This document shows positions 55,115-64,000 of a stretch of 64,000 nt of DNA, in pieces. The translations under genes and the position numbers were made by a program. The notes below the pieces were generated by a model. The model saw only the letters and a list, made by a program, of their open reading frames with translations. It had not been told where the DNA came from and searched no databases. The DNA lies in NCBI RefSeq assembly GCF_010183535.1, contig NC_071333.1, forward strand, positions 18,226,587 through 18,290,586. The letters run 5' to 3'. The stretch's first letter is position 1. Each line of letters starts with the position of its first letter. Source of the stretch: Caenorhabditis remanei (lineage: Eukaryota; Nematoda; Chromadorea; Rhabditida; Rhabditidae).

Positions 55115-56689
55115 CATTATTTGTTTGATGCAACACACTTCCCGTTTCTGACGCAACACCATCCAATTCTTTTCCTTTTTACGTTTAGTCAATCAATGTC
55201 TCTGACGTCACGGATAAAAATGGCGAGAGAAGTAAACCAGAAGATAATCAAGCAGTGTACATCGATCACCCATTGGATATTTCATTCTCAATCGGAATTT
55301 GAAATTCGGAAATTTGCAATACCCAACACACACGGCCTTGCGAATATGGGTGTGGGAGTGTTAATCCATCAAGTAGTAGAAAATGGGGAAGATTTTTGGA
55401 GAAGATAAAAGATGATTTGGAAACAGCTAATGATTGAGAATGTGTTCTAATTGGAATGGGAAAATGTTTGCGGGTTGATTGGCGGATAAGAGATATGATG
55501 GGCAGATAAGAGAGATGGGAAAATGTAGTAAATCTTGTACTACTTATTTTTCTTGATAGTAATCAAAACTGGGTGCTTACTTGAACAATTATTGCTGGAT
55601 AAGAAAAGTACAGTAATTTAATTGTACTTATGGACAATTCTGTACGATTTCGTTCTTCAAATATAGAACTATCGTCAGAAGAATTGTGAGCCAACGCAAA
55701 ATTTTTATCTTGAGATGCCTGATATCCAAATTTTTAGCATCTTGTCCTACTACAAACATTTTTCTGACTGATTTTTATCCTTCCTCAAAGTAACCAAACC
55801 GCCGAATCCTGTCCGAACCACAACACTCATATAATTAACACATCACACTCTCCAATTATCTCCACTTCTTTCTTCTCCTTTTGTCTTTGTCTGCTTCCTT
55901 CTCCTTCTTCTACTTGAGAACTCATGCGTCCTGAACAAATGAGGTTTACACTGAATGGATTGTCACCTACGCAGCAGGTGGTAAGATGGAACCTTTCCCC
56001 ATCTACCGACAATGGTCGTAACCTTCGTGAATGGCGTCATAATTCCTGAGCAGATGGAGAAAGGTCCTAAAACACACCTGTAGTGGTATTATTGCGTCAG
56101 GCATCTAGGCCACATTTGTTTGAAGAGGCCACGGTTGCATCATCATAGGAAAAAACTGAGGATGTCTCATATTCCTATCCTTCAGTCCTAATTACGCAAA
56201 TAAGAATAGCAGCTGGCTCACATTCAGATTCACAAGGGCATTGGCATTTGTGTGATGAAGGATTTTTTAGGTACCCCATGCAACTTTTTGGGAATATCAG
56301 ACTTTAAAAACGGAAGTAAAACAACTCTTCGTCAAATTCTTATCTCAGTGTCACGCGTTCCAGAAAATTTTTCAAAACGAAAACAACAAAAAAAGAGGAA
56401 GAAAAAAAAAACTTTTTTTCCACAGAGAGCCACTCTGAAAGCCTTTCGACGTTTATTCATGCAGACAAAATAGAACACGTCTAGGATTAGGCAAACTTTA
56501 CAGAGGGACGTTATTCTTTGAAAAAGAAACAACGGTAGCATGTATGAAATGTAAATTTCTAGTTTCAACGGCAGTTTAGGTGCTTAGTGTATTGTTATAT
56601 CGACTAATGAATAATTAATCAGGAAATTTCGTCCTACGTCCTTAAATTAGGGTAAGTAGTGTGTTTCTTGTTATCAGCACAACTTACAG

Positions 56690-57103
56690 TATTATGCAAA
56701 AGGATACGAATCTTGGTCGTTTTCAGTAAAAAATTTCTAACTTTGATTTTTCTCAATCATGCAGATTAAGAGCAGAGCTCCGTTTTTGTGCTTGACGCTT
56801 TTTTGTACGGGAACTCCTTAAAGAATTATGGTCTTTTTAAGACAGCAGCTTAAAATACACAGTATTTTGCACTGAAATTGGTCGATTTAACATAGGGAGA
56901 AATTACTTTGTCGAGGCGTTTTTTGCTAGGGAGTTTCCGTAAAAAGAAGTTAACAACTACAAAAATATGTTCTACTTTTAATATAGAGAATTGATTAAAA
57001 ACCTACTAGGTGTGACCATAAAAATTACCATGACATTTTCTGAAAGGTGAACAATTTCAGATGAAAACCGCTGAAGTTCGAACCTTTTTTCACAGTACTG
57101 TAA
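56690..57103. repeat. Diverged family-4 foldback
   Basis: Left text ACAGTATTATGCAAAAGGAT, then GTCGTTTTCAGTAAAAAATT, mirrors the right text GATGAAAACCGCTGAAGTTC, then TTTTTTCACAGTACTGTAAT. The arms are eroded. Confidence 0.5.
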
Positions 57104-57172
57104 TTAACCTCAATTTTCATAAGTATCTTTATGAAGCTACATTTATTACATCAACAATAATATTCGAAACAA

Positions 57173-57646
57173 TTAAGCGCTGGTCGTAGCAGTCGCTTGA
57201 GTTGTGGAGTCGGAAGCTCCTCCAACAGTGGTTAGAGAATCCGAATTGCACAAATTGCATGTGTATCCACAGTATTGCTTTTTTTGTTGAGTTGTGTAGA
57301 AAGTAGAATCGCAGAAACCATTATCATTCCAAGTTTTGCAATTGCTAGCATTGTCAACACAAACTCCAGATGATGAAGAAGAAGCGGTTGAGGCGGAGGC
57401 GTCAGTACTGCTGACACCAGAACACAATCCGCATGAAGCTGGACAGTATTGGGTTTTTTGAGCGTCAGTGTAGAATGTGGAGGTGCAGAAGCCGTTTGCC
57501 ACCCAGTTGGGACAGCTGAAATAGTATTTTTTGGTTTTTTTGCTGACGAAGAAGATGTTTTACCTGGGATTAAGGTCCGAACACATTTCAGCGCCGGCGA
57601 CAAGAACGGCAAGAATAGCAACAGAATGGTAGATTGAGAAATGCAT
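57173..57646 (-). CDS. Secreted protein with two ShKT (SXC) domains
   Basis: Exons 57564-57646 and 57173-57515 give 141 residues. A leader (HSVAILAVLVAGAE) predicts secretion. Two six-cysteine ShKT modules follow, about residues 22-60 and 77-113. Each has the pattern C-x6-C-x8-C-x13-C-x3-C-x2-C with a W..NGFC core and a final C-x2-C. The first cysteines of module 1 come from exon 1. A Ser/Ala/Thr linker separates the modules, and a Thr/Ala/Ser tail ends the protein, probably O-glycosylated. ShKT modules are very common in nematode secreted and cuticle-associated proteins; no particular activity is implied. It is close to the mariner insertion at 57963. Confidence 0.88.
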
Positions 57647-57962
57647 TTTTTGAGTGAAGGAATGAATCCGATAATTCACTCAACGACACCTCAACTTTTA
57701 TGGAAACCATGTGGATGTTTATTCAACTGTTCGCAAAAAGTGAACTGATCTGCTAATTTGTCAAAGCCGGGGGAGAATCAGGTGTTTGATCCTAAAAGTA
57801 TCCCTATTCAAAACTATTATTTACATTGGGAAGTCAGAAAAGGGAAATTTAGAAAATTAATCATTAAGCACACATGCCAATTGTTTGATTTCAAAGAGGT
57901 GGATCGTCCAACGCAAAATTAGCCTTTCACTTTTGATCTGGCATGAAAACTCAGTTCTTATA

Positions 57963-59213
57963 TTAGGTTGTCCCAAAAGTTTTCGAACATAGTTTTGTTA
58001 ATCTGCTATAGGACAGAGAGCGAGAATCAAACCAAATAGTGCATGTTTTCCATTATATAAGACGTCGGGTGTATTGACAATATCATTCATTTCTTATGGC
58101 TGCCTTCTCTCAATGAACGCGGCACCAATCTTTGTCCCCGACCGACTTCATATTCGTCATGTCATTTTATTTTTGTTTCTATCTAACTCCAAAATCACTG
58201 AGATTGAAGAACGTATGGTTGAAGTTTAAAAGGATATTGCCCCTCAACGGCAGACAATTAGCCGTTAGGTCCATCGTTTCAAAAATAATGATTTTTCTTT
58301 GACCGAAGCAACACGTTCTGGAAGACCAGTGGAGTTCGACATTGACAAGTTACGGGAGGTAGTGGAAAGTGACCCACTTCAATCCATTCGTTAACTGGAA
58401 ACAGTAATGTGCTCTACTCACTCTGCGGTAGAAAGATGACTGGGAGCTCTTGGCAAGTTAAAAAAAATGGGAAGATGGATACCACACAAATTGTCTAACT
58501 TTGACCTTGAGCGCCGAGTGGACATGTCACTGCATCTTCTAACCCACCATCCTAATTTCAACTGGCTGGATCATTTGGTTACGTCGGACGAGAAGTGGGT
58601 CTTATACGAAAACCACCACAGGAGAGCCCAGTGGGTTGATGCTGATAAACAGCAAGAGGATGTCGTCAAACAGGAGATACACCCTAAGAAAATAGTGCTC
58701 TCCGTCTGGTGGTCTGTTCATGGAGTGCTTTATTGGGAACTGTTTCCGGGGGCAAAAACTATCACCGCCGACTACTATTCTTCTCAATTACAAAAGGTGA
58801 AGCCCAAACTGAAAACCTACCCTCTACACGGTCACAAAGTCCACTACCTCCATGACAACGCAAGACCACACACCGCAAAGACGATCAAGTCTCTCCGGGC
58901 TACATTCCACTGGAGAGTCCCTGCTCACCCTCCGTACAGCCCTGATATCGCTCCTTCGGATTACCATCTGTTCAGCGACATGCATCGATCCTTTGAAGTC
59001 CAGGACTTCAAAACAAAGTCAGAGGTCGAGAAATGGTTGAAGAAGTATTTTGACTCGAAGCAGCCTGAGTTTTGGCGGAAAGGTATTGAATCTCTACCTA
59101 CTAAATGGCAAACAGTCGTGGATAAAGGTGGTCACTATGTTTGATTTTTGTAATATTCTGGCTTTGAATAAATTTGAATTCAATAATGTTCGAAAACTTA
59201 TGGGACAACCTAA
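57963..59213 (+). mobile_element. Mariner-type (Tc1/mariner) DNA transposon, defective
   Basis: Terminal inverted repeats TTAGGTTGTCCCAAAAGTTT (left) and the complement of ACTTATGGGACAACCTAA (right) bound 1251 nt, flanked by TA at 57961-57962 and 59214-59215, the usual target duplication. The length is that of a complete mariner. The encoded transposase is broken in its N-terminal part. Confidence 0.93.
58100..59154 (+). pseudogene. Mariner transposase, N-terminal DNA-binding part interrupted by stops
   Basis: The C-terminal 225 codons (from 58467) are open and hold the catalytic domain. The aspartates lie in TSDEKW, LHDNARPH and IAPSDYHLF, and 34 residues separate the second and third, giving the DD34D signature of mariner. 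Upstream, in the same frame, stops occur at 58227, 58266, 58392 and 58437. These fall within the helix-turn-helix region, recognisable by TEATRSGRPVEFD. The remaining open part therefore lacks the DNA-binding domain, and the copy should be inactive. The frame itself is unbroken, so decay has been by point change here. Confidence 0.9.
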
Positions 59214-59215
59214 TA

Positions 59216-60416
59216 AAAATTGAATTAGATTTTAAGGTAGAATGCTAAAACTGACAATGATGATGGTTTACATAACAATTTTTGAAAAATTACAATCATT
59301 CAACGTAAATTTCGTATTTCCACCCTTTGAGCAGGGAAATCAGATGTTTTGTATAAAAAACTGGCAAGTAAGCAAAACGAATTAATTTAAATGTGTCCGC
59401 ACAATAAATCGTTTAAGAACTAGAAAGTTTCTGAAATACGTAAATAATTCACAATCTAAACAGTATTTAGATACAACTTGCATGTAACGACATTACTTAA
59501 ATTTAGTTATTGGTAAAATGAACTATTGTGATCCATTTTTCTTCGGGAAACGCTAAAAACCAGTTAAAAACGTTTAAAGTACAGATTAATCAAAAATGAC
59601 CCGACCCGGATCGGCTCGTCTCAAGTCTGAAAAGAAAACAAATTCCAAATGACAGACAATTAACAAAATTTTTATTCAGACTTAATAATCTTCCCATAAT
59701 GTCAACTATTTTGACTATCGGCCATCGAGTATGATAAAATCAGTCAGATAAGTTATTTTCTTCTCTCAATTGTAGTTTACAAGTTTTATACATCATGTCA
59801 GTGTAAAAGTTAATGAATAATCAGGCAAAATGTGGAGAAAAATCAATTTATTAGGTCAATCCTGGTTATTTGAGATGATTAAGTACAGTTGAAGCACTTA
59901 TCGTGCTCTTAAATGTTGAAATTAACAAAGTTATCTCAGAAAAAGCTAATGGCAGCTGGCAGCGATTCGAATCTTTTTAATAAATTCACCGGTGCCGATG
60001 TTTCAGCAGCTTTATGAGCAACAACCATTTCCAACAATCAATGAGGGGGGCATAATTTGAACTTATGAAGGTAGCCACAATTCTCAAAACTACATATTGG
60101 CTCCACGTGACATAAAATTATTTTATTTCTTCTTTTGAAATGAATGGATTCCAAATTCTTACAATAACCAGCTTTATAGTCATACAATTGTAAAAAAAAA
60201 GAAAAAAACTCGTAGAAATCTCATTGAGACCGGCATTTAAATAGAAAAAAGATCGTTTACATTAAAGAAGAGCAATTTGTCGGAAAATCTATGAACAAAA
60301 AGGAATACAATTCGAATCAGTAATACTGTGTGGAGAGAAAAGTGATAAAAACAATAAATAGGCACATAGAAAGCAGTAACTTTGATTGGAGCGCGATAGA
60401 ATAACCAGTGAGCTTC
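59216..60416. other. Intergenic region
   Basis: AT-rich DNA with a solo GGGCC-family end at about 59590-59632 (ACCCGACCCGGATCGGCTCG). The rest is the 3' flank of the APC5-like gene. No gene is supported. Confidence 0.5.
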
Positions 60417-63400
60417 TCACATAAGCAACCACACGCATTTTCCGGGAACTAGAGCCGTAATTTTTCCAAATTGCTCACAAACTTGAGACAATCGATTCGC
60501 GTTCGGCATCAATCCTTTGGGGTCGTAAAGCAAGGCAAGCTCTGAGAGGATCATCTTCTCCATCGCTGGCCAATTGTAATGCACCAACTCTCGTGCCAAT
60601 CTGAGGAACTGTCGAGGGTCTTTTCCGAGCATGCGAGCAGTTCTTGCAGCTGTAACATGTAGACATGCTTTCTCAATGTACGTTCCGTGATACAGAACGT
60701 CATTGGTACACTGGTCGAGAACTTTTTGGGCTTGCTGGTACTTTCCTTCGCACATCTGAAAAGAATCAATAATTATATAGATTTGAAAACTCATAGTCAG
60801 AGTAAAAAAAAAAACTCAAAACTCATAGTGACACATGTGTGCACACACTTACCAAGGAAGACTTTGGTGACACGGCTTTCAAACTATCTATAAACTTGGT
60901 TACAGGTACTTTGGACTCCAGGGAGTCTATTTTTTCCATTAAAACCGGCTAAATGTCTCTGCGAGCTGAGTTATACGCTGTCAAACTTTTTGAATTGATA
61001 AGCTTTTTCACATGGAATTCCAAATCGGTCGCATATACGCCACCGCGCGGTTCCATATGTGTTCCCCAGCGGTTCATGTGTGCTCGTCCGTTGAAAAAAG
61101 AGAACATTGTGTAAACCATTTCATGGTTTAGAAGTTCATGTGAAAAAAAACATAATCATGTTATAAGGTTGAGAACTCAATGATATTTTGCCAGATTTGA
61201 CAGCAGAAATGAACTTCCCGTCAGTCGAAAGTACCTATCGCCAAATCTATTGATCGTTGAAAGCCGCGTCTCCAAAGACTTCCTTTGCTAGATAGTGATT
61301 ATCCTAATCTCACAAAAACTTACCAGCATTGTAGCCATTCTTCTGAGAATCAAAGCCTTGATTCCCAACAAAGTCGTTCCGGAAGCTAGAATCATTGCCT
61401 CTTTGAAAGCAAGCAACGCTTTTCCAAACGCCTTGGTAGACGTGTAGATACAGCCAATTTGCATTTGAACTCTGATTTTTAAATAAACATCATCAGCTTT
61501 CAAATCCAACAACATGTTGATCGCTTCGTTGCATCTTCCTTGAACGCAAATCAAAAGACTTTTTCTAATTTTGTACTCGAATTCAGAGAAGGGGGCAAGA
61601 TCTTTGAGAAGATTCTTTGCCCAATAATAGTCAGTCCCCATGAAGTACTTCTCGTACAGGATGATGGCTAAGCAAGCTTGGATGTGACGAAAACCTTGCC
61701 ACATCTCTTCATCCGGAAAGACTTCCACTGCTTCCCATATTACATCGATGGATTCGTCGTAGTCTCCCCGTGCCGCATGGGAATACGCCAGGTTAGCATA
61801 TGCAACCGCCACGGGTTCCGTGTTGTGAGAGTAGCATCTTTCCGTCTCCAACTCACCATCGAGCAAACTCTCTGCGACACTTGTAGCTTGATCGTACATT
61901 CCGTTACGGATTCTGAAAACATGCATGTGATTTATAATATAATATTGAAATCACTCCACTTACGCGTTGCTGCAAATGATAGATAAACCGTACGTGGTCA
62001 CTCTCTGCCCTCTCTCCTCAGGGTCACTTCCTAATTGACTATTGAATCCTATTTCGGCGTCCCGGTGGTATCTCCTGAAAAACAAACAAAAAATTTACCG
62101 AAAAATGTTCAGTATTGGAGGGTAACTTACAATTTGAAGTGCCCTGCAGCAATCTTCTTCAAAATCATGAGCATTTTTCCGTAGGAATCTAATTCAGCAA
62201 CCACCTCGAAGTCATCCTCCGACTCCAAACAGCATGGACCAGTGCGGTGTTGCCCATGAAGACTGAAATAGTACTGAGTTTAATTCGGACTAGAATTTCC
62301 TAACTTACTCATCAATATGTCTCAAAGCTTTTCTCAAAACACGACGATCCTTATCAACGTATTCTATGATCCGCTGAGCGTTGTTCTCCAGAAAAATGTC
62401 ACTACCAATAACACTACATGTATGCATTTCAACATTTGCCATTTGATGACAAATCTCGTCGTTGCGGATCTGAGCTTGCTGGAGACTCTCGTCGAGCAGC
62501 ATTCGGGCGGCTGGGCTGGAAGAATGAAGAAAAAATTAAAGCAACATTTTTATGTGAAAACACTTACAGGTCTCCAAACAGTCTACAGATTCTGGCTTGG
62601 AGGATTGGCGAGTACATCAATGGAGCGAAGTTGGGAACTCCAAGACGATGAGTCTTCATGGCGTGCAACATGTTGCTGTTCAACCTTAAATAACGTTTTG
62701 ATCTATATTCATTTTGATTTGACGGACTTACTCAAAGCTTGACAACTCAAAGTAGGACTTCAACGCTTTGATTGCGCTAGGCCCATCTTTCATCTGCACC
62801 TGAAGCACTGCTTCCAGAAGAAACGCTTCGATAACGTCTGGATGGTGTTTTTGAACGAGCTTTGTGTAGTTGAAGATATCATCGAGCTCCAGCTTGCCTG
62901 TCGCATCCCACAGATTCTTTTGGATGATGAAGGTAAATTCGTTGACCCATTTTCTGGCTCTCATGGAGCAGTCGATGACGTAAGGAAGAGGCGTCCCCAT
63001 GTTTTCGATTGGGTATCTGAAAATAATTTGCACTTTTTGAATAATTTACCAGATAAAACTCACGGACTGACATAATCTTCTCCGTTGGTATGAATCCACT
63101 CACGCATCGTTTCGTTCAACTTGAACAGGTCGGCATTGGAAGTTTTGCTATATTGAGCAAGAATCTAAAAAAAAACATTGGCTAATTATTCCAAGTTCTT
63201 GAAACTTGAAGCAGCTACTCACCCTCTTCACCCAGCGATAAATGTGGGAGAAGGCGGACGAGAAGTGGAGATCATCCCGTGTTGCGAGCTCAACCGCTTC
63301 GTGGTACGGATCGTTTGGGTGCAATTTCGGATCCTTCGAATACTTGTTCGTATAGAACTCGTCCTCAATTCCAAAGTTGATATCAGCCTGTCCCGACCCG

Positions 63401-63684
63401 ATCTGTTCGATAACCGCATAGAAATTCTTGTTGATCTCGCGATAGTCTTCAAACGCATCACGAGTCAACATTCGGTATTCATCCCAGGTGAGTTCCCTTT
63501 CCGTAGACATAAAAAGGTAGAGCCATTCAAAGACGCTGAAAAATGATGTTTTAATAAGGTGTTAAAAACCAACGGTAACCAACTATAGCTTTGCCCGGGT
63601 ATCAAAAAGACCGTAGAACGACCGCTCATGACGCAGGCCAAAATGCGTTTGGAACAGGACTCGGATCAAGTAGAACGTAGCGAT
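60417..63684 (-). CDS. gfi-3: Anaphase-promoting complex subunit 5-like (GFI-3 type), 5' end outside the window
   Basis: Ten exons join in frame into about 764 residues: 63584-63684, 63223-63535, 63064-63164, 62732-63016, 62568-62684, 62309-62515, 62131-62262, 61964-62074, 61324-61912 and 60417-60755. The product is almost all helical, with TPR-like repeats (AVAYANLAYSHAARGDYDES; AFGKALLAFKEAM; KYQQAQKVLDQC). The APC5 hallmark region is ARMLLDESLQQAQIRND, a TPR-type segment with the conserved RNDE. APC5 is a scaffold subunit of the ubiquitin ligase that drives anaphase. C. elegans has two paralogs, SUCH-1 and GFI-3. Proximity to the H1 gene points to GFI-3. An ATG at 63510 exists, but the frame stays open upstream and splices on (GTTGGT donor, atypical) to 63584-63684, so the true start is probably beyond 64000. 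Confidence 0.88.
60853..61289. mobile_element. Foldback MITE, family 1 (intronic copy)
   Basis: It begins AAGGAAGACTTTGGTGACAC, and the complement of its end reads AAAGGAAGTCTTTGGAGACG. It lies inside the 568-nt last intron of the APC5-like gene and has the best preserved termini of the family in this window. Confidence 0.88.
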
Positions 63685-63806
63685 CTGTAAGTTTAGTGGG
63701 ATTTATTCAATTACATTGTTATCCATGCATGCGAACCGGGCCAACACGGGGGCGCTTAGCTCGCTTAAAACGAAATACTATGGGCTGAAAAATATTCCAA
63801 AATGTA

Positions 63807-64000
63807 GATCTCGGCGAGATCTGCGTCTATGACCCACGACGGGTCAGGAGGCGTATCGTTAATGTCCGCGAGCCGGGAAAAAGTGCCAAAATATTCAAAC
63901 ACGGCCAAAATGCTATTCTAGCCAGGCCGGCGGCACATTAACGATTCGACATTCGGTCCGTAGTGAGTTACAGACATAGAACTCGCCGATATTTAAATTT
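63807..64000. repeat. Foldback element at the window edge
   Basis: The left arm ATCTCGGCGAGATCTGCGTC, then TATGACCCAC and CGTATCGTTAATGTCCGC, mirrors the complement of the right end (ATCGGCGAGTTCTATGTCTG, then CGAATCGTTAATGTGCC). It is GC-richer than its surroundings and lies in the probable first intron of the APC5-like gene. It may extend past 64000. Confidence 0.65.

Larger units (their letters stand above)
53111..57172. other. Intergenic region between the H1 and ShKT genes
   Basis: No gene is supported. It holds three NFI-type palindromes (54904-55114), an inverted repeat with TTCCGACTTCCG text near 54300-54400, and a foldback at 56690-57103. The 151-codon frame at 54953 overlaps the palindromes and has no coding features. 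Confidence 0.5.

Noticed and set aside
54953..55408. Plus-strand frame of 151 codons
   Set aside because: It overlaps the NFI palindromes, lacks splice or start context and has no recognisable features.
1..64000. X-chromosome dosage-compensation motif (CGCGCAGGG type), CRISPR arrays, rRNA and telomere repeats
   Set aside because: I looked for each by eye on both strands and found no convincing instance.

Overview
The window looks like nuclear DNA of a Caenorhabditis-type nematode. It is AT-rich, genes are compact, introns are mostly 45-60 nt with GTAAGT/GTGAGT donors and TTTTCAG acceptors, and several start codons sit just behind a lone acceptor, as expected for spliced-leader trans-splicing. 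Nematode-specific families (F-box/DUF38, T20D4.11-like/DUF19, ShKT) confirm this. A linker histone H1 close to C. elegans HIS-24 lies about 7 kb from an APC5-type subunit matching GFI-3. In my recollection these are neighbours on the C. elegans X chromosome, so the window is probably X-linked. Exon coordinates were worked out by hand from splice consensus and reading-frame continuity.

Layout: 0.16-2.4 kb, a six-exon (+) gene of unknown function with a foldback element in one intron. 3.0-4.5 kb, a (-) strand spliced region without a clean reading frame. 4.5-11.6 kb, a compound repeat island built from many short, often perfect hairpins. 12.1-12.6 kb, the first two exons of a (-) gene whose remainder must lie inside or beyond that island. 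14.7-23.0 kb, three consecutive (-) genes that appear to be a tandem family. Two of them share a roughly 200-residue domain encoded by one exon, present once in one gene and three times in the next, behind acidic N-termini with SUMO-interaction-like motifs. 25.9-29.3 kb, two (+) genes: glycine cleavage H protein and an F-box/DUF38 protein. 29.3-39.3 kb is mostly non-coding, with one small acidic (+) gene at 35.3 kb. 39.3-41.6 kb, a GLI-type five-finger (-) gene. 41.9-47.7 kb is repeat-rich non-coding DNA. 47.7-50.4 kb, two small secreted-protein genes in convergent orientation. 52.3-53.0 kb, the histone H1 gene, flanked on both sides by nuclear-factor-I palindromes. 57.2-57.6 kb, a secreted double-ShKT protein. 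58.0-59.2 kb, a mariner copy with a broken transposase. 60.4-63.7 kb, most of the APC5-like gene, whose 5' end probably lies beyond the window.

At least four families of foldback (MITE-like) elements are scattered through introns and intergenic DNA, and some are nested in one another. The strongest unexplained signals are the hairpin island with its apparent compensatory base changes, the exon-module triplication in the 14.7-17.7 kb gene, and the paired NFI palindromes around the H1 gene.
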